Source: CAZEPJ01 sp964514105 (lineage in GTDB: Bacteria; Desulfobacterota; Desulfocorpusculales; Desulfocorpusculum). Taken from it: a stretch of DNA of 64,000 nt. The notes under the pieces are model-generated. The model saw nothing but the letters and a program-made list of their open reading frames with translations, made no database searches and was not told where the DNA came from. This document shows positions 1 to 9,556 of the stretch, in pieces. A program made the position numbers and the translations under genes. Where the stretch lies: assembly GCA_964514105.1 (NCBI GenBank), contig CAZEPJ010000006.1, positions 31,039 through 95,038 on the forward strand, given 5' to 3'. Position 1 is the first letter of the stretch; each line of letters starts with the position of its first letter.

Positions 1-302
1 TCAGGCATGAGATGATGAAACTGGAACACGAAACCGATGGTCCGGTTTCGAAAATCCGCCAGGCCGCGATCATCCAGCCGGAAGACGTCCTCCCCCCCGT
101 AGCAGACGCGGCCGGAGGTGGGGCGGTCCAGCGTCCCCATGATATGGACCAGCGTGCTCTTTCCAACCCCCGAGGCCCCTGTGATGGCCAGCGTCTCGCC
201 CGAAGCCACGTCGAGGTCGATGCCCCGCAGCACCTCGATCACCTGGCTGTCCTTGCGAAACCTTCGGGTCAACCCCCTGACGACAATGAATACCTCGCTC
301 AT
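1..302 (-). CDS. lolD: Lipoprotein-releasing ABC transporter ATPase LolD (partial)
   Basis: N-terminal 100 residues of an ABC ATPase; the gene runs off the left edge of the window. The ATG at 302 opens MSEVFIVVRGLTRRF, and a Walker A motif GASGVGKST follows near residue 42, then the Q-loop region FVFQFHHLMP at the cut. In the Lol system LolD powers release of outer-membrane lipoproteins from the inner membrane. The assignment rests on the ATPase fold plus the LolC/E-type permease encoded just upstream on the same strand (111 bp gap). MacB-type ATPases are close relatives, but the permease partner favours LolD. Confidence 0.85.
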   Translation of the reverse strand, partial: MSEVFIVVRGLTRRFRKDSQVIEVLRGIDLDVASGETLAITGASGVGKSTLVHIMGTLDRPTSGRVCYGGEDVFRLDDRGLADFRNRTIGFVFQFHHLMP

Positions 303-413
303 CGGCGGTCAGCCCCGTGGGCCCGCCCACGCGAATCCACACGGCCCTCCCCCCCGGCGCCCCCCGGGGACCGAGGCAGGACGCCTGGGGTCTCGGGCCA
401 CGCCCCCCCGCGC

Positions 414-1670
414 TCATCCATATCGAAGGCCCTCCACCGGCTCCATCCGGGAGGCCTTCCAAGAAGGATAGACGCTGGCAAGGACGCTGATGAGCAGCGT
501 CACCCCGACGATGATCCCCACATCGATGGCGTTGACGCGGGAGGGGACCTCGGTGATGTAGTATACATCGCCGGGCAGGAATCGAAAGCCCGTGATCCCC
601 TCGACCCAACCGAGAATCCTATCGAGATTCCACGAAATCATCAATCCCCCGAGGCAGCCCAGGAGCGTTCCCGCGGACCCGATCATCAAACCCTGGAAGA
701 CGAAGATCTGGAGGACATGAGCGGATCGCGCCCCCATGGCCTTGAGAACCGCGATCTCCTTCTGTTTCTCCATCACCATCATGACCAGGATGCTGATAAT
801 CAGGAGAGCGGCGACCCCCACGATGCAGAAGAGGATCACGAACATGACGCGCTTTTCCATCCCCAAGGCAAACAGGAGATTCCGATTCCGCTGCATCCAA
901 TCCTCGGCCACGTACTCCCCTCCGAGGGGAGAGTCGTGGATCGACTTGCGCACATCCCGCGCCCGGTAGATCTCCTCCACCCGCAGTTCGATCCCCGTCA
1001 CCCGTCCCGGGATCTCGAACACCTCCTGGGCCACAGCGATGGAGATGTATGCCAGTTTGAAGTCGAACTCCCAGTACCCCGAATCCATGAACCCCTTGAC
1101 CTGGAACTTCTTCCACTTGGGCAGGTTCCCCCAGGGAGTCAACGTCCCGATGGGGGACACCAGCACCACGGTGTCCCCCACCCCGCATCCCAGGTAGTTG
1201 AGCAGCTCCTTTCCCAGGATGATTCCCGGCAACGCCCCCCGCACCGATGCGTCCAGATCCGCCAGATCCCCTCCCTTGAGGATCCGTTTGAACGGGATCA
1301 CGCTTTCCGCCGTCTCCGGATCCAGGGCTCGGACCACCACCCCCGACGCCCGGTTCGGGCCCTGAACGATCACCTCCCGGGCGATGAAGGGGCTGGCACC
1401 CACAACCCCGGGGATCTTCAGAAGTCGCGCCCGCACCCCTTCGGGGTCCTTCATCTCCTGGCCCCGCTGCAGCACCACCACATGGGCCGTGATCCCCAGG
1501 ATCCTCTCCTGAAGACTCTCGGCGAAGCCCGTCATCACGGCGATCACCACGATGAGGGCCGTGACCCCGATGGTCACGCCCAGGACCGACAGCCAGGTGA
1601 CGACGGAAATCGCCCTCTGCTTGCGCCTGGCCCTCAGGTACCGCAGGCCGATCCATAGCTCGTAGCGCAT
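414..1670 (-). CDS. lolE: Lipoprotein-releasing ABC transporter permease LolC/LolE
   Basis: A 418-residue permease with the LolC/E layout: an N-terminal membrane segment after RYLRARRKQRAISVVTWLS, a long periplasmic domain at about residues 50-265, and three C-terminal membrane segments with an FtsX-type domain (VMEKQKEIAVLKAMGA). The start RYELWIGLRYLRARRK is typical of the family. It works with LolD, encoded immediately downstream, to extract lipoproteins from the inner membrane and hand them to LolA. A single LolC/E-type gene is seen here, consistent with lineages that use one homodimeric permease (LolF-like). It probably shares a transcript with lysS upstream, as 130 bp without a clear promoter separates them. 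Confidence 0.9.
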   Translation of the reverse strand: MRYELWIGLRYLRARRKQRAISVVTWLSVLGVTIGVTALIVVIAVMTGFAESLQERILGITAHVVVLQRGQEMKDPEGVRARLLKIPGVVGASPFIAREVIVQGPNRASGVVVRALDPETAESVIPFKRILKGGDLADLDASVRGALPGIILGKELLNYLGCGVGDTVVLVSPIGTLTPWGNLPKWKKFQVKGFMDSGYWEFDFKLAYISIAVAQEVFEIPGRVTGIELRVEEIYRARDVRKSIHDSPLGGEYVAEDWMQRNRNLLFALGMEKRVMFVILFCIVGVAALLIISILVMMVMEKQKEIAVLKAMGARSAHVLQIFVFQGLMIGSAGTLLGCLGGLMISWNLDRILGWVEGITGFRFLPGDVYYITEVPSRVNAIDVGIIVGVTLLISVLASVYPSWKASRMEPVEGLRYG

Positions 1671-1800
1671 GGCCTAGCGCGGGCTGCGCGTGGGTCAGCC
1701 CCTCGCCTCCCTTTCCCCCCCGCCATGTCCACCAGCGGCCAACCCGCCGGGGCCCTTCATCCGGATCGAGCACGGCGCAAGGGGCTCCCGCATCCCGCGG

Positions 1801-3309
1801 TCAGGAACCTCCCCGCCCCTCCGGGCGCAGGTGCGGAAAGAGGATCACATCCCGGATGGACGCCGAGTCCGTCAGGAGCATCACCAAGCGATCGATCCCC
1901 AATCCCTCCCCAGCCGTAGGGGGCATGCCGTGCTCCAACGCCCGCAGAAAGTCCTCGTCCAGCGGATGGGCCTCGTCATCCCCCTGTTCTCGAAGCGCCT
2001 TCTGCTCCATGAACCGGGCCCGCTGATCGTCGGGATCCGTCAGCTCGGAGAAGGCGTTGGCGATCTCTCGCCCCCCAATATAGAGTTCGAAACGATCGAC
2101 GAGGTGGGGCTCCTGGCGGTTCCTCCGCGACAGGGGCGAGATGGCCACGGGATGGTGGGTCACGAAGGTCGGATCGTCCAACTGGGGCTCCACCAGGGCA
2201 TCGAAGAGCTTCGCCTGCACCTTGCCCAGGGAGTCGCGCCCCTCGATCACCACATGGCGCGACCGGGCGAAAGCCTTCAGGGATTCCAGCTCCTCCAAGG
2301 CCTCTCGAGGCACCCCGCCCATCTCCACCAGTCCATCCAGGAACCGCACGCGTCTCCAGGGGCGAGACAGGTCTATGGTCCTTCCCTGATAGACGATGCG
2401 CACGCCCTTGCCGAGCCGGGCCAGGAGCGTCTCGACGAGGTGTTCCGTGAGCCCCATCAGATCGTTGAAGGATGCGTAGGCCTGATAGAACTCGAGCATG
2501 GTGAACTCGGGGTTGTGCTGCGTGGAGACACCCTCGTTGCGGAAGTTGCGATTGATCTCGTAGACCCGCTCCATCCCTCCGATGACCAGCCGCTTGAGGT
2601 AGAGCTCCGGCGCGATCCTCAGATAGAGATCCATGTCCAGGGCGTTGTGGTGCGTGACGAACGGACGGGCGTCCGCCCCGCCCGCCAGGGGCTGCATCAT
2701 GGGTGTCTCCACCTCCTGAAACCCCTGGCCGTCCAGGAACTCGCGGATCCAACGGATGATCGACGTGCGAGATCGAAAGCCCTCCCTCACCTGGGGGTTC
2801 ATGAGCAGATCGAGATACCGCTGACGGTAGCGACCCTCCACGTCCCGAATGCCGTGCCACTTCTCGGGAAGCGGTCGAAGGGCCTTGGACAGGACCTGAA
2901 ACGACTCGACCCGCAAGGTCAGCTCACCGCTGCGGGTCCGAAACAGGCCCCCCTCGACCCCCGCATGGTCTCCGACGTCCAGACAACGGAATGCCGCCCC
3001 CTGGTCTTGGGGGAGGTTGGCGACCTGAACAAAACACTGGAGCCTTCCCGTGCGATCCATCAGGTCCAGGAAGCTGACCTTCCCGAAATCCCGCTTTCCC
3101 ACGATCCGCCCCGCCAGCGAGAACCGGCCTTGGAGCGCCTCCAGATCCTTCCCCTCCCAGGACCCGTATCGGGCCAGTACGTCCTCGATCTCCCCACGCG
3201 GGGCAAAGTCCTGGGAAAAGGGGTCGAGGCCCTGCGCCCGAAGGCGCTCCAGCTTCCGGCGGCGATCCAGCACAACGCCGGACGCCTTCTCCAACTCCTC
3301 CGATGCCAA
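1801..3309 (-). CDS. lysS: Lysyl-tRNA synthetase, class II
   Basis: This 502-residue protein charges tRNA-Lys. It has an N-terminal OB-fold anticodon-binding domain (about residues 50-155) and a class II catalytic core with motif 1 near VETPMMQPLAGG, motif 2 NRNFRNEGVSTQHNPEF and motif 3 GEGLGIDRLVMLL. Length and order match bacterial LysRS. The start is a TTG preceded by AGGTGA; no ATG is available before the conserved region. A good promoter lies immediately upstream, overlapping the end of the sensor kinase gene, so lysS probably starts its own unit with lolE and lolD. Confidence 0.97.
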   Translation of the reverse strand: MASEELEKASGVVLDRRRKLERLRAQGLDPFSQDFAPRGEIEDVLARYGSWEGKDLEALQGRFSLAGRIVGKRDFGKVSFLDLMDRTGRLQCFVQVANLPQDQGAAFRCLDVGDHAGVEGGLFRTRSGELTLRVESFQVLSKALRPLPEKWHGIRDVEGRYRQRYLDLLMNPQVREGFRSRTSIIRWIREFLDGQGFQEVETPMMQPLAGGADARPFVTHHNALDMDLYLRIAPELYLKRLVIGGMERVYEINRNFRNEGVSTQHNPEFTMLEFYQAYASFNDLMGLTEHLVETLLARLGKGVRIVYQGRTIDLSRPWRRVRFLDGLVEMGGVPREALEELESLKAFARSRHVVIEGRDSLGKVQAKLFDALVEPQLDDPTFVTHHPVAISPLSRRNRQEPHLVDRFELYIGGREIANAFSELTDPDDQRARFMEQKALREQGDDEAHPLDEDFLRALEHGMPPTAGEGLGIDRLVMLLTDSASIRDVILFPHLRPEGRGGS

Positions 3310-3346
3310 CGGTCACCTCGTGCACCCAGACCAGTGAGGAAAGTTC

Positions 3347-3375
3347 TTTATAGCGGAAGCCACCTTGGGCGTCAA
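3347..3375 (-). promoter_or_regulatory. Sigma70-type promoter for lysS
   Basis: On the minus strand TTGACG (3375-3370) is followed after exactly 17 bp by TATAAA (3352-3347). Transcription would start near 3340, about 30 nt before the TTG start codon of lysS. The -35 box overlaps the stop codon of the upstream kinase gene. Confidence 0.7.
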
Positions 3376-5123
3376 GACAAATCCCGAGAAACCGTCGGCA
3401 GTTGCCCCTCTCCCGGGCCCTTCTTCACGGCGGGCGATTGGGTCAAAGGACGCTCCGGAATCCACAGGGAGAACTTGGTGCCCTTGCCCACCTGGCTCTG
3501 GACCTCCACCCTGCCGCCCACGTCCACAAGGCTGCGGTGGACCATGGAGAGACCCAGGCCGGTCCCTCGATCCTTGGTGGTGAAGAATGGGTCGAAGACA
3601 TGGTCCCTGATCTCGGGGGGGATGCCCACCCCGGAGTCCTCCACATCCATGAGGACCCACCGGGAGCTTTCCCCCGAGGTCCCGCCCGCGGGGTTGGCCC
3701 ATCGCGCCCGCACCCACAGCGTGCCTCCCTGGGGCATGGCCTCCAGGGCGTTGTTCAGCAGGTTCCAGAAGACCTGCCTCATCTTCTTGGGATCCGCCCA
3801 GACGCGAAGATCCGGGGCGATCTGTTTGACCACCTGGAGCGAGGCCCGATCCTTGGGTTGTTCGATGAACAGGTCAAGGGTCTCCAGGAGGGCCCTGGAG
3901 AGGTCCACCTCCTGCACCTTAAGCTGTTCAGGGCGGGCGAACAGGAGAAAGTCGGTCAAAAGACCGTTCAATCGATGGGTCTCCCGCATGACGATCTCCA
4001 TGAGCCGGTGATTGGACCCATCCAGCCTCAGTTCGTTCTTGAGGATCTGGATGGAGCCGCTGAGGGATGCCAGGGGATTGCGGATCTCGTGGGCGATGCG
4101 AGCCGCCATCTCCCCGATGGTGGCGAGGCGGTCCACTCGCCGGAGATGCTCCTCCATGGCGATGGCCTGGGTGAGGTCCTGGAAATGGATGATCGTGCCC
4201 ACCACCGCGCCGTCCTCACTCCTCAGGGGAGTCAGGGAGAAGCCGAGATGAAGTCGATCCCCGTCCGGTCGCCCGTAGCCCATGGTGCGCCTCTTGGCCT
4301 CCAGGGCCAGGGGACCCCCCTGGCCGCCCCGGAGGAGCTCCGAGGGCAGGTCCGGAAAGAGCGTCTCCAGCGGCCGCTGCAAGAGCTCCCCCATGGGGAC
4401 CCCCATGATGTCTGCGGCGGCCTGGTTGGCGAAGTTGACCCGACCCTGGAGATCCGTCGTGAGCAGGCCGCTGTGGAGGCACTGCAGGATGTTCTCATGG
4501 ATGGCGGTGAGCTTGGAGAGATCGGATTGGGTCTCCTCCAGCTCCTGCTGGCTGATCCGCGCCTGCTCTGCCAGGTAGCTGCTCAGGAAGGCGACCAGGA
4601 AGAAAGCGCTCAGATTGATGAGGATCTTGTAGAAGACCTCGCTCCCCACGGAATCCAGGAGGCGGTGCCCGCCCCACTCCATGGCGGGCAGGAGGCCGAA
4701 GTATCGCAGATTGAGCAGTCCGCCGTACAGCAGACCGCTGACGGAAGCGGCTGCCAGTCCCCCCCTGCGGTACAGAAGGATGCTCCCTGTGATGATGGAG
4801 AGGTTGTAGATCGACGAAAAGACGCTTTCCTCGGCGCCCGTGAGATAGACAAGCAGGGTCTCCAGGGCGATGTCCACGGCGATCTGGGCATAGGCCAGGC
4901 GTCGGATGTCCCGCGCTCGCTTGAGCAGCAGGACGTACAGGAGGCTGAGAACGTAAATCGCCGCCGTCAAGCCGTAGAGGCCGACCAGCGGCCATACGAA
5001 CAGCCCCGTGGTCTCCCGGAACTGGAGCAGGACCGTGGCGCCCAGCAGAAAGGTCGCCACCACCACCCGAAGGAACATCAGCCATCGGAGACGGCCCAGG
5101 AGGACACGGTCAACGCCGGGCAT
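3372..5123 (-). CDS. pilS: Membrane sensor histidine kinase, PilS/NtrB type
   Basis: A 583-residue membrane kinase. Six hydrophobic segments occupy about residues 12-185, as in PilS, followed by a PAS domain (about 205-320), a HisKA domain with the phospho-accepting His near residue 345 in IAHEIRNPLASL, and a HATPase domain (N box NLLNNALEAMP, G box DSGVGIPPE). I chose the ATG at 5123, preceded by GAGGGGGG, over a TTG 21 nt upstream. It sits 17 nt after pilC in a pilB-pilT-pilC-pilS order, so it probably senses pilus or surface state. The usual partner pilR is not downstream; lysS is there instead. Confidence 0.88.
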   Translation of the reverse strand: MPGVDRVLLGRLRWLMFLRVVVATFLLGATVLLQFRETTGLFVWPLVGLYGLTAAIYVLSLLYVLLLKRARDIRRLAYAQIAVDIALETLLVYLTGAEESVFSSIYNLSIITGSILLYRRGGLAAASVSGLLYGGLLNLRYFGLLPAMEWGGHRLLDSVGSEVFYKILINLSAFFLVAFLSSYLAEQARISQQELEETQSDLSKLTAIHENILQCLHSGLLTTDLQGRVNFANQAAADIMGVPMGELLQRPLETLFPDLPSELLRGGQGGPLALEAKRRTMGYGRPDGDRLHLGFSLTPLRSEDGAVVGTIIHFQDLTQAIAMEEHLRRVDRLATIGEMAARIAHEIRNPLASLSGSIQILKNELRLDGSNHRLMEIVMRETHRLNGLLTDFLLFARPEQLKVQEVDLSRALLETLDLFIEQPKDRASLQVVKQIAPDLRVWADPKKMRQVFWNLLNNALEAMPQGGTLWVRARWANPAGGTSGESSRWVLMDVEDSGVGIPPEIRDHVFDPFFTTKDRGTGLGLSMVHRSLVDVGGRVEVQSQVGKGTKFSLWIPERPLTQSPAVKKGPGEGQLPTVSRDLS

Positions 5124-5140
5124 CGTCCCCCCTCGGGAGG

Positions 5141-6349
5141 TCAATCCACGGTCCCCGCGAGCTTGAAGATGGGCAGGTACATGGCCACCACCAACCCGCC
5201 GACGGTTCCACCCAGGAAGATCATCATGAACGGCTCGATGAGGGAGGTGAGGGCCTCCACGGCGGCATCCACCTCGTCATCGTAGAAGTCAGCGATCTTG
5301 TTCAGCATGGCGTCCAGTGCCCCGGTGGACTCCCCCACGGAGATCATCTGCACGACCATGGACGGGAACACCCCGCTCTCCCCCAGCGGCTCCGCAATGG
5401 TTCGCCCCTCGGCGATGCTCGCCCGGGTCTTGAATATGGCGGCCTCCACGGTCTTGTTGCCCGCGGTCCGGGCCACGATGTCCAGACCGTCCAGGAGGGG
5501 CACGCCGCTCTGGATCATGGTCCCCAGCGTCCGCGTGAAGCGGGCTACGGCCACCTTGCGGATCAGGTCCCCCAAGACCGGGACCCGCAGGACGAGATCA
5601 TCCACCAGCGCCCGACCCCTCCGGGTGGCGTAGAACCGGCCGAAAAGGATCGAGAAGGCGATCAGTGCGACGATCAGCAAGACAACCCATCGCTGGAACC
5701 ACTCGCTCACATTGATGACGAACTGGGTGGGGCCGGGCAACGCCCCGCCCATATCCTCGAACATCTGTTTGAAGATGGGGATGACGAAGATCAGGAGCAC
5801 CGCCACCACGGCCACCGCCACGACCAAGACGACGATGGGATAGACCATGGCCCCCTTGACCTTCTTCTTGAGCTTCATCGCCTTTTCGATGTACGCGGAA
5901 AGGCGGTTGAGGATCGTGTCCAGGATCCCGCCCACCTCCCCGGCGGCCACCAGGTTGACGAACAGCTCGTCGAATGCCTTGGGATGCTTCTTGAGGGCGT
6001 CGGCGAAGGTCGAGCCACTCTCCACGTCGCTCTTGATCTGCTTGAGCATCGACTTGAAGGTCCGGTTCTCCGTCTGGCCGGCCAGGATCTCCAGGCACTG
6101 GACCAACGGCAGGCCCGCATCGATCATGGTGGCAAACTGGCGGGTGAACAGAACGATATCCTTCTCGGTCACCTTGGGCTTCAGGAACTTGATGGACTCC
6201 GAGATGTCTTTCGGGGCCAGTTTGACTCGGATCGGTTCGATCCGCTGACGCCTCAGGCTCTGGGTCACCGCATCGGCGTCCGCGGCGTCCATCTCCCCCT
6301 TGATCTTCTTCCCCGCGCGATTGGTCCCCGTCCAGCGGTATACGGGCAT
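5141..6349 (-). CDS. pilC: Type IV pilus inner-membrane platform protein PilC
   Basis: A 402-residue T2SS-F family protein. Two repeated cytoplasmic helical domains (about residues 70-190 and 270-395) are each followed by membrane segments, e.g. VYPIVVLVVAVAVVAVLLIF. The start MPVYRWTGTNRAGKKIKGEM is characteristic of PilC/GspF, and AAGGAG precedes the ATG. PilC couples the PilB and PilT ATPases to pilin polymerisation and depolymerisation. Neighbours pilT and pilB upstream and pilS downstream make the pilus assignment preferable to type II secretion. Confidence 0.95.
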   Translation of the reverse strand: MPVYRWTGTNRAGKKIKGEMDAADADAVTQSLRRQRIEPIRVKLAPKDISESIKFLKPKVTEKDIVLFTRQFATMIDAGLPLVQCLEILAGQTENRTFKSMLKQIKSDVESGSTFADALKKHPKAFDELFVNLVAAGEVGGILDTILNRLSAYIEKAMKLKKKVKGAMVYPIVVLVVAVAVVAVLLIFVIPIFKQMFEDMGGALPGPTQFVINVSEWFQRWVVLLIVALIAFSILFGRFYATRRGRALVDDLVLRVPVLGDLIRKVAVARFTRTLGTMIQSGVPLLDGLDIVARTAGNKTVEAAIFKTRASIAEGRTIAEPLGESGVFPSMVVQMISVGESTGALDAMLNKIADFYDDEVDAAVEALTSLIEPFMMIFLGGTVGGLVVAMYLPIFKLAGTVD

Positions 6350-6397
6350 GGCCGTCTCCTTGTCAGAGGGCCCTGAGGCCCGGCCAACCCCGGGGGG

Positions 6398-7492
6398 TCA
6401 GCGCAGAGGCTTCTGGGCCCGGGGAAGGGAGGCGCCCGTCATCATATTCCTGAGCTCCTCCGGGTCCGAGGATCGGGAAATGGCTTCCTCGTAAGAAATG
6501 TAGCGCCTGGTGTACAGGCTGAGGAGGGACTGATTCATGGTCTGCATACCGAACTTGGCTTGTCCCACCTGCATCTGCGAGTAGATCTGATGGATCTTGT
6601 CCTCTCGAATCAGATTGCGTATGGCCGAGTTGGGCACCATGATCTCCAGCGCCAGGACGCGCCCTTTGCCGTCCGCCCGGGGCAGAAGCTGCTGCGACAG
6701 GACACCCTCCAGCACGAAGGAAAGCTGGGCGCGCACCTGCGCCTGCTGGTAGGACGGGAAGACGTCCACCACGCGGTTGATGGTCTGCACGCACGAGTTG
6801 GTGTGGAGGGTGGCGAAGACCAGATGCCCCGTCTCGGAAATGACCAGGGCGGATTCGATCGTCTCCAGATCCCTCATCTCTCCGATGAGGACGACGTCGG
6901 GATCCTGACGCAGGATGTACTTGAGGGCGTTCTTGAAGCTCTTGGTGTCGGCGTCCAGCTCCCGCTGGTTGATCAGGGCCTTCTTGTGGTGATGAACGAA
7001 TTCGATGGGATCCTCGATGGTGACGATGTGCAGGTGACGCTCGTTGTTGATCTTGTCGATGAGCGCGGCCAGGGTCGTGGACTTCCCGCTCCCGGTGGGG
7101 CCCGTCACGAGGATCAATCCCCTGGGCTTGTTGGCCAGGTCCGCGATCTGGGGCGCCAGTCCCAGCTCCTGGAAGGACAGAATCCGATTGGGAATGGTTC
7201 GGAATGCCGCCGCCATGGCCCCCCGCTGCATGAAGACATTGGCCCGGAACCGGCTGAGACCCTCCACACCGAACGAGAGGTCCAGCTCCCAGTTTTCCTC
7301 GAATTTGTGCTTCTGGACGTCGGTGAGGATGCTGTAGATCAACTGCTTGGTATCCGCGGCCCTCAGGGGCGGGAGATCCAGCGGGATCAGGCTTCCGTTG
7401 ATGCGCAGCTGCGGCGGGACGCCCACGGTGATGTGGAGGTCCGACGCCCCTTTCTCGATGGTCGCCTTCAAGAGCTGATGCAACGATGCCAT
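6398..7492 (-). CDS. pilT: Type IV pilus retraction ATPase PilT
   Basis: A 364-residue hexameric ATPase driving pilus retraction. It carries ASLHQLLKATIEKGASDLHI at the N terminus, Walker A GPTGSGKSTTLAAL, an Asp box, Walker B LIGEMRDLETI, the PilT-specific AIRNLIRED segment and the GMQTMNQSL segment. The ATG at 7492 has a GGGGTGAGG ribosome site and gives the usual PilT start; an upstream in-frame ATG at 7510 is less likely. It follows pilB (81 bp gap) and precedes pilC (48 bp) in one operon. Confidence 0.96.
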   Translation of the reverse strand: MASLHQLLKATIEKGASDLHITVGVPPQLRINGSLIPLDLPPLRAADTKQLIYSILTDVQKHKFEENWELDLSFGVEGLSRFRANVFMQRGAMAAAFRTIPNRILSFQELGLAPQIADLANKPRGLILVTGPTGSGKSTTLAALIDKINNERHLHIVTIEDPIEFVHHHKKALINQRELDADTKSFKNALKYILRQDPDVVLIGEMRDLETIESALVISETGHLVFATLHTNSCVQTINRVVDVFPSYQQAQVRAQLSFVLEGVLSQQLLPRADGKGRVLALEIMVPNSAIRNLIREDKIHQIYSQMQVGQAKFGMQTMNQSLLSLYTRRYISYEEAISRSSDPEELRNMMTGASLPRAQKPLR

Positions 7493-7573
7493 GGCCTCAC
7501 CCCTCTTCATCCCGGGCCGCCCCAGGCGCCCCCGCGCCGTCGCCGCCCCGGAGGGCGGCCCCCACGGCCCCTG

Positions 7574-9376
<1,803 letters not shown>

Positions 9377-9427
9377 CGGTAAACCCTCTGCGAGGTTTCC
9401 CAGAACGATCCCGCCCGAGCGAGTGGA

Positions 9428-9457
9428 ATTGTAAGGATTGCCAGCGGTTAATGTCAA
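9428..9457 (-). promoter_or_regulatory. Strong sigma70-type promoter for the pilB operon
   Basis: TTGACA (9457-9452) is separated by 18 bp from TACAAT (9433-9428) on the minus strand. Transcription would begin near 9421, leaving a leader of about 45 nt before the pilB ATG. The sequence decides the pilB start, because the alternative TTG start lies inside this -35 element. Confidence 0.75.
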
Positions 9458-9493
9458 GGGGAAATGGCTCGCGGACCATGCTGCCCGTAGGCC

Positions 9494-9521
9494 TTGACAA
9501 AGAAGGGTCTTTTGCTACCGT
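9494..9521 (+). promoter_or_regulatory. Promoter candidate for ileS
   Basis: TTGACA at 9494-9499, a 16 bp spacer and TACCGT at 9516-9521. The -35 is perfect and the -10 is weak. A short inverted repeat (CCGTA ... TACGG, 9518-9534) overlaps the expected start site. It lies divergent to the pilB promoter with about 37 bp between the two -35 boxes. Confidence 0.5.
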
Positions 9522-9556
9522 AGGAAACTTACGGTTCTGGCTCTGGAGGCACGTCC

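Noticed and set aside
12..1658. Long plus-strand open frame opposite lolD/lolE
   Set aside because: Product is low-complexity His/Pro/Arg-rich, the usual shadow of a high-GC gene on the other strand; no ribosome site or family.
9377..9457. N-terminal extension of PilB from a TTG at 9457
   Set aside because: The TTG is part of the -35 box of a strong promoter, and the ATG at 9376 has a ribosome site and the family start.
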